NCBI RefSeq assembly: GCF_000787575.1
Contig: NW_012236518.1
Span: 682,001 to 746,000 of the forward strand
Direction: 5' to 3'
DNA length: 64,000 bases
DNA from: Acytostelium subglobosum LB1
Taxonomy: Eukaryota > Evosea > Eumycetozoa > Acytosteliales > Acytosteliaceae
The notes below the pieces were generated by a model. That model did no database searches, had not been told where the DNA came from, and saw nothing but the letters and a program-made list of their open reading frames with translations. A program made the position numbers and the translations under genes. Positions 57,824 through 64,000 of the stretch are shown here, one piece after another. Numbering within the stretch: position 1 is the stretch's first letter; every line of letters starts with the position of its first letter.

Positions 57824-58450
57824 CAATAACTATATATATATTTTATAAGGTACAAGAATACTGACTTTGTATATTTATAATGTATATATATATGTATTCG
57901 TATATAAATAAAGTAAAGAGTAATAAACAATAAATGAATGAATGAATGAACTTTTGACAAACAAAATGCTTTGTTGTGAACAATGCTGAGTGGTCGAGGT
58001 GCCAAAAATAATTGGTTGAGGATACGAAGTGGAGGTAACACAGAAGTGTCCAATCAAAAACAGAGTTAGAAAATAAAAGTATTATATAACTAAGTCTTTT
58101 CAAATATATAATAAGAGATTATAATTGAAATAGTATAAATAAATCAACTATAAATAATAATATTAATAATAATAACAATGAAATAAAAGAAATACTAATT
58201 TAATTAACAAAAAATCAAATCGGTCGCTTTTTTTGTTGATGACCTAAGCACAACTACCCCACACGACAAACAATCATTATTCATTCAGTGTCAGTGTAAC
58301 AGTAACACATCATTCATAGTCATACCAGTCAACAACTCGACATTACACGACACGACATCAGACAGACAGACAGACACCATCACTGGATGATTTGATCATT
58401 TCACCAAAAGTGTACACTTTACCTTATACTCAAAACATACATAATACATA
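57824..58450. promoter_or_regulatory. Divergent promoter region of u2af1 and carrier gene
   Basis: A very AT-rich first half (57830-58210) contains TATATATATA at about 57831 and 57883. A more even leader with CAGACAGACAGACA (58358-58376) precedes the carrier ATG. No open frame is supported. Confidence 0.5.
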
Positions 58451-59752
58451 ATGCCGACAACGACGCCACCTCAACGGCAGCAGCAGCATCAGCATCAGCA
58501 GCAGGATACGACCACAGCAGCAGCAACAGATTTAACACTTGATCAACAACAGATACCTCATCAACATAATGTATATGAAGAGTCTACAATGCATATATCA
58601 TGGGATCATTTGGATCAACGCAAATATTATACATACAACCTATTGTTTGCAGGCGCAATCGACTCGATGATGTATCCAATGGATCTGCTTCGAACGCGTC
58701 TGCAGGTCCAGGGCTCGTCAGTGGTCAACCAGACCTATCCACACTATTCCAGCACTTGGAATGGCTTTAAAAGCATCTTTCGACACGAGGGCTTTCGAGG
58801 CTACTACAAAGGCTTCCTGGCCTCGGAGAGTGGATATCTCTCAGCCAAGCTCATCTACTATGGCTTCTACGAACAGATGAAACAGTATCTCAATCACAAC
58901 GACTTTGGATCTTACTCACGTACGTTTAACTTAAAATCACGTGACATCAGATTGATCACGTGATCGGATTTCGAATGTCACGTGATCACCGTATCCTGTG
59001 ATCGGTCGTCCAAGTTACCAACACCTCGATCTATCTGTCACTCCAATCCTTTAGCATTCATCGCAGGTGGACTTGCCGAATTGTCTGCCTCGGCACTGAC
59101 CGTGCCATTCGAAGTGATGACGCAAAAGTGCCAGATCCAGGGCCACATGGGAGCGACCCTAAAGGCCAGAGAGATCTTTCGAAATACATACCAAGAGGCA
59201 GGCATCCGAGGAATATACAGAGGCTTTGGAATCACAGTCCTCAAGAACGTGCCGTACTCGGCATGCTGGTGGGGCAGCTACGAGCTCACCAAGCATTATC
59301 TGTTGCAGTTGGACATTCGCCAACACCTGGGGTTGAAACCGCGACAGAAGCAGTTCCTGCTGCTGGAGAAGGGCGACACACTGCAGCTCGAGAATGAAGA
59401 CGCACTTGTACACACGATAGCCGCACTGGTGGCAGCCGTCATCAGCACGACGGCCGCCAACCCACTGGACGTCATCAAGACACGACTGCAAACTACAACA
59501 ATTTACAACTTTGACAGCGCTGGCATTGGACTTTCATCGGGAGGTCGTGCAGGCGAGGCAATGGCCACAAGCACATGGCAGACACTGTTGAACAAGTCAC
59601 ACTTTTTGCGAGTAGGCAGAGATACCATCACCAAGGAAGGCTGGCGAGCACTCTGGAAAGGACTGGTACCATCATTGCTAGTTGCTGCGCCCTACTCTAT
59701 CATCTCGCTCGTAGCATATGAGCAGGCAAAAAAGCTATCACTTAAAACATAA
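58451..59752 (+). CDS. Mitochondrial carrier (SLC25) family protein
   Basis: Exons are 58451-58919 and 59055-59752, giving 388 residues. After a ~60-residue Gln/Thr-rich leader come three carrier repeats: YPMDLLRTRLQVQG, VPFEVMTQKCQIQG and NPLDVIKTRLQTT. These are versions of the PxD/ExxKxR signature. GFRGYYKGF, GIRGIYRGF and GWRALWKGL are the matching helix-loop motifs. In repeat two the signature Asp is Glu and its Lys pair is altered. The divergence pattern resembles the SLC25A44/A39-like branch, but the cargo cannot be assigned. The intron (58920-59054) is unusual in containing three TCACGTGA octamers. Confidence 0.9.
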
Positions 59753-59906
59753 ACACGCTGTATGTTGTTGTGTATGTGTGTGTGTCCAAAAAAGGGAAAG
59801 ACGACAAGTCGTTTGTGATAGAATGTGTAGAGTGTGTGGGGTTGGCTCATACATCATTCGTGAGAAGGATCATCAATCAATTAACATAGTGACCCATAAT
59901 GAAACT

Positions 59907-60360
59907 ATGAGTAACGACAATGATGACTATGACCTGTACTCAGACTTGACAGTGGCGGCCAAGTCTCACGAAGACGATTCGATTGATGAAGACGACGATG
60001 CTGATCATCACGACAAAGAGTTGCAAACACTCAAAGACAAGATATCCGCTCTAGAACAGTCCAACAAGAAGATACAACAAGACAACATCGATGCCAATCA
60101 ACAGATCAGTGCACTAAAGACACAAGTATGATTGATCTCGATTGATTGATACTCGCGAGATGGAACTAACTCATACGACACAAACACAGGTCCAACAGAC
60201 TACGAGTCAGAATGAGAACCTTCAGAAGATCAATGAGATATTGATGAAGAACATATCATCGTTGTTCAAGACTGCTTTGGTGGAGATGCAGCGCAAAGAC
60301 AAGGACATTGAGTCTCTGAGGGAGCAAGTAAACAACGCGCCAAAGAGGACTTATCGATGA
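59907..60360 (+). CDS. Small FLASH (CASP8AP2) N-terminus-like coiled-coil protein
   Basis: Exons are 59907-60125 and 60190-60360, giving 129 residues. The N-terminus is acidic with DDYDLYSDL, like the LDIY/LDLY motifs of FLASH. A coiled coil spans ~37-120. Its end, LMKNISSLFKTALVEMQRKD, closely resembles the FLASH segment I recall as [20 protein letters not shown], and the spacing of the two motifs is similar. In animals the FLASH N-terminus binds Lsm11 and recruits the cleavage factors that process histone pre-mRNA. Here only that module exists, with a basic KRTYR end. The similarity is from memory and needs alignment. Other small coiled-coil proteins starting with DLY motifs are an alternative. 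It lies between a carrier gene and a convergent rhodanese gene. Confidence 0.68.
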
Positions 60361-60508
60361 CCTCTTCCATCATGTACATTAGCCTCAATAAAGTTCTGAA
60401 CACTTGTAAGATAGATAGATTGTTGTGTATGAATGTATGTATTGATTGTGTTGGGTTGTTGGTACACTGCCGAATGCTGTTAGCATCAGCCGTCTCGTTC
60501 GGTCTGTC

Positions 60509-61333
60509 TTATAATGTGTCCTTCTCGCTGCTGTAGAAGAAACCATTGTCGACCAACTCCTTGACACTGCTCTCAACGACGATCACAGACTTGAAGCCCT
60601 GCTTGGTGAACTCGAGTGCAGCCTCACATGCAGCGGGGTAACCCTTCTCCTTGGGTCCCATCAACAGCACCATCGACGACTTGTCCAGAGCCTTCAGGGT
60701 CTCGGCAGAGAAGCCCTGCGCGGAGGGGAAGTTAACGCTGCCCATAACAGCCTCTTGCTGGAACTGCTCGGCGGGACGCACGTCGATCAGATAGTAGTTG
60801 AAGCCCATCTCTGTGACACGCTGCATACCCTCTGTTGCCAGACGTGGGATGTGAGCGTACTGTGGGAACGATGGTGACTTCTGCTTGTTTGGGCGACGAC
60901 CTCTCTGTGGAGATGGTCTAGCTGGTGGTGCTGCTGTGTATGATGCTCCCAAGTTATTCGTCTGTGGTGCAGCTGTTGACATCCATCTGCTGTTATTGCA
61001 CAGTGTTGATGATGACAACAATGATCTTGTGATAAGCTGTCTTGTCGAGTTACCAACCTGTTGTTGTCAATGATGATGTAGTTGAAAGAGTAAGTGAGTG
61101 AGTGAGTGATTGATTGCCAGTGTGCTATGCTCTCTGTTCGCAACGTGTGATGGTCCATCAATCAATCGATCTCTAAGTCGCAGTTTAATTATCGCTATTG
61201 ATAGACAGTTTGTGGCGTTTCGTTCAATGTAGTCGACTTTAAACAACACCTTCATTCATTCTTGTCGGGTCCGACTGATTGCCCATCAATGATTGATTGA
61301 GACACATACGAGTGTGAGTGATCTTCCCAACAT
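60509..61333 (-). CDS. Mitochondrial rhodanese-like protein lacking active Cys
   Basis: Minus-strand exons are 61333-61310 (24 bases) and 61057-60509, giving 190 residues. The tiny first exon encodes MLGRSLTL; joined to VGNSTRQLITRSLLSSS it makes a typical mitochondrial presequence, which is why I place the start there. After a Pro/Arg/Gln linker comes a rhodanese fold: YYLIDVRPAEQFQQEAVMGS, NFP, and a helix-strand pattern to the end. The loop that normally holds the catalytic Cys reads LLMGPKEKGYP, with no Cys, so sulfurtransferase activity is unlikely. A binding or structural role in the mitochondrion is more probable. The intron is 252 bases. Confidence 0.8.
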
Positions 61334-61687
61334 CCTGAATCTTGTATATATATGTGTATTAAATGAATTAACTTGAGTGATGGCTATTGATTGATTGACT
61401 TAGAGATTCCTTCGCGAGGCGAGGATTGTGTGTGAAGGGAGCTCAAACACACTAGAATGAACATCTTTCAAAAAAAAGTAGCTCATTCGTCTAATTCATT
61501 CTCAATCCTACACATATAAACATACATTATACCTACCTCGAATGAACTTGAAGTATATCTCAATCGAATATTATTATAGAGATAGATAGATAGATAGAGA
61601 TAGAGAGACTCATACATAAAGATAAATATATATAATAATTTATAACGAACGATCGAACTAACGAACGAACGAACGAGGAAAGGAAGG
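61334..61687. promoter_or_regulatory. Divergent promoter region, 354 bases
   Basis: This lies between the rhodanese-like gene and the Gln-rich gene. It contains GATAGATAGATAGATAGAGATAGAG-type repeats (61579-61607), TATATATAA and a GAACGAACGAACGA run just before the ATG at 61688. Confidence 0.5.
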
Positions 61688-64000
61688 ATGGATACATTAA
61701 CATCACTTCGGCAAAAGGTGTTGCTGTCAAAGAAGAAGAAGGAAGAGGAGAAGGAGGATGGAGAGATTGGTGGTCATGACTTTACAATGATATCATCTAC
61801 CTCTTCAATATCCCCTTTGGCTCCATCTCCAGGTACACATTCACCCATACTATCAATGAGTAGGGATAGAGGTGCAGGCAACAATAGACAATATAGATTC
61901 GACTATGTATGTGTACAACATTATCACCATTGATTGATTGGTTGAACTGACTTGAGTCTAATATTCACATTACTTAAGGATGACTATGAGAGGAACTCAC
62001 CGGTCGACATGGACTTGACGAGTCATAATGAGATCAATGATGATATGTATAGACAGGCAGCATTGTACGAGGGTCAGAATGGTGCATATAGACAACAAAT
62101 ACAACAACAACAACAGTTCGGTCACTTTATTACACAGCCACAACAGTTCTACATTCCTTCACAATACAACATCAACAATGATAGTATGATGACAACTCAA
62201 CAACAACAACTAACTCCACCACTTCTGTCTGGCCTCTATCTTGGTAACATCAATGTCAATGGTAGCAATGGTGGCATAGGCATTGGTGGTGGCATAGGCA
62301 TTGACAATGTGAACATGGCCCCATCACCTCCAATCGACATGCAACAACAACAGTTGCAGTATCAATATCAAATGCTTCAAAGACTCAAACAACAACAACA
62401 GCAACAGCAACAACAACATCAACAGCAACAACATCAACAACAACAACTTTATCAACCTTCAGTCGCGCCTGTCACTCAGAAAGTAAAGGGCAAGAAGGAG
62501 AAGAAAGAAAAGAAGGATAAGAAGAAACAACATCAACACAATCTTCATCTGCAGCAACAACAGCAGCAGCAACAGCAACTCATACTTCAGCAACAGGAGC
62601 AACAACAGCAACAGCAACAGAAGCAGCAGCAACAACAGCAACTCCTTATTCAGAGACAACAACAACAACTCATACTTCAGCAGCAACAACAACAACAACA
62701 GCAGCAACAGCAACAGCCACCACAAAAGACAATCATCAGTACAAACAATAATAGTAATATGTTACAACAGATGATTATACATCCGTTTGACGAGAGTGAC
62801 TCGGATAGGGAGGAGTCTGGCATCAACTCGTACGAGTTCTCTACTGACGACATTGTAGACTCGTTGGCCAATGCCAAGAAGAAGGAGTTCCACAGCACTG
62901 AGATGGAGGACCTAAAGAAGCAGATTGCCGCACGCGAGGAAGCACTACTACGCAAGAAGCTGGAGGAGCGACGTATCAAGTCTGTGCCATCGCCATTCAT
63001 GATCAACACGGCTGCCCCTGGTCAGACCATGCCACCGACGCCGCAGTCCCTGCTCGATCAGGAGCAGGAACAGGAGCAAGAGCAAGAGCAGGAACAAGAG
63101 CAACAAGACGTGGCTCAGACGGACACTATGAGCACGACGACACCCACTACAACGACGACGACGACCAAGATGACACAAGATACCCAGATTCAACTGGACA
63201 TGAGTGAGCTCGAGCTCACCAAGAACGAGATGAGACAAATGACATCGGACATTGTCAAGACAAACAGGTTGCTGATGGAGAGTGAGAGTGATATACTGCG
63301 CATCGAGCTGGAGATGACATCGACGGACTGCAAGAAGAAGGAGTTGGAGCTCAAGATCAACGAGATGAAGCTGCGCATCAACATGTTCCAGACCGAGCTG
63401 GAACAGGTCACCAAGCAGAACAAAGAGCAGACGAGCAAGCTGAATCAGTTGCGATCAAAGAGTGAGGTGCTCCAGACGAGCTACATGGACAAGGTCAACA
63501 TGATCAATCAGAAGAAGCGCAAGTTTGATGAGGTCCGCTCCACCTTTGCCATTGACCCTCTGCAACTCTCCATCCTGGACACCGTGTCCAACACCGTCAT
63601 GTTAACCCCAGAGAACCGTAAGATCATCGAACAGGGCACACCAGCCGCGGTGAGCAATCATACATCATCGGATGGTCCAATCACCAACAACATTGAAGGA
63701 CCACCTTTGATAACAAACAAGAAGGCGTCAGAACAGTCCACACCACTTGCTCAGAATGGCAAGCAGCAGCAGCAGCCGACTACAGATATGTCGGAGGAGT
63801 CCAAAGACCCAATGAACATTGAAAGTGAACAACAGGCCCCAGCCAAGCGTGTGGCACAGGCTCCCCGAGAAGACAACTCAGACAAGCCAACGCGGACACC
63901 CGTTGTCGGCACCGCCGCCACCACTACGACCACAACAACAACAACTACAGCATCTCGACCAAAGAAGGACAGCAATGGAGCACAGCTATTCAATATTGAG
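61688..64000 (+). CDS. Large Gln-rich coiled-coil protein, 5' part
   Basis: Exons are 61688-61906 and 61979->64000; the frame is still open at the window edge after 747 residues. The start MDTLTSLRQKVLLSKKKKEEE is followed by KEDGEIGG, and DGEI boxes near the N-terminus occur in ZFC3H1/Red1-type RNA-surveillance proteins. Long Gln runs (about residues 205-345) are broken by a lysine-rich patch (KGKKEKKEKKDKKK). Then come FDESDSDREESGINSYEF and ALLRKKLEERR helices. A coiled coil follows (about residues 490-600), including a KKRKFDEV nuclear-type signal. A Thr/Pro-rich stretch follows. The diagnostic C-terminal zinc finger would lie beyond the window, so the family suggestion is weak. Confidence 0.75.

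Noticed and set aside
1-64000. Transposons, retroelements, virus-like elements and CRISPR arrays.
   Set aside because: No reverse transcriptase, integrase, transposase, capsid or long terminal repeat was seen, and no regularly spaced direct repeats with unique spacers.

Overview
This window looks like nuclear DNA of a dictyostelid social amoeba (Amoebozoa, Dictyostelia). The reasons are dense genes with short GT-AG introns (mostly 50-110 bases, CTAAC-like branch sites), AT-rich spacers full of AATC/ATTC tetranucleotide runs, long Gln/Asn/Thr/Ser homopolymers in proteins, and lineage-typical families: F-box/FNIP repeats, NRTEG ankyrin-type repeats, Piwi-type Argonautes with RGG tails, and an ankyrin-sirtuin fusion. 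Coding GC is clearly higher than I would expect for D. discoideum, so another dictyostelid is more likely; that is inference. I see no virus-derived element, retroelement, DNA transposon or CRISPR array.

Layout. 0-6.7 kb: the 3' end of a cytochrome P450 reductase-like gene, a small unknown gene, two tandem secreted CAP/SCP proteins and allantoicase. 6.8-18 kb: rhomboid protease, ribosomal protein L9, adenylate kinase, a TraB-family protein and an RRM protein with a 2.6-kb complex upstream region. 18.6-30.7 kb: CPBP-type membrane protease, Argonaute/Piwi, aldo-keto reductase, eIF2-alpha-type kinase, tRNA-Gly(GCC) and a membrane-anchored metallophosphoesterase. 30.7-43.4 kb: a SHG1/BOD1-like acidic protein, a histidine phosphatase, a tiny serine-rich protein, a coiled-coil protein, cyclin B and an ankyrin-sirtuin whose frame breaks near its end. 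43.9-52 kb: tandem GH16 domains, NRTEG ankyrin-type protein, F-box/FNIP protein with a decayed paralogous fragment, and a strong 96-base hairpin. 52-64 kb: MFS symporter, zinc-finger/legume-lectin protein, U2AF35, mitochondrial carrier, a small FLASH-like coiled-coil protein, a mitochondrial rhodanese-like protein, and the 5' part of a large Gln-rich coiled-coil protein.

The genes do not form one pathway; this is an ordinary eukaryotic gene mix. Most are packed with 60-130 bases between convergent 3' ends. Larger spacers sit upstream of probably regulated genes (the RRM protein, kinase, cyclin B). The observations I consider most worth a second look are the FLASH-like small protein, the sirtuin frame break, the hairpin beside the FNIP gene, the recurrent TCACGTGA octamer in introns, the AACGG cluster upstream of cyclin B, and several duplicated domains or paralogues that have lost catalytic residues.
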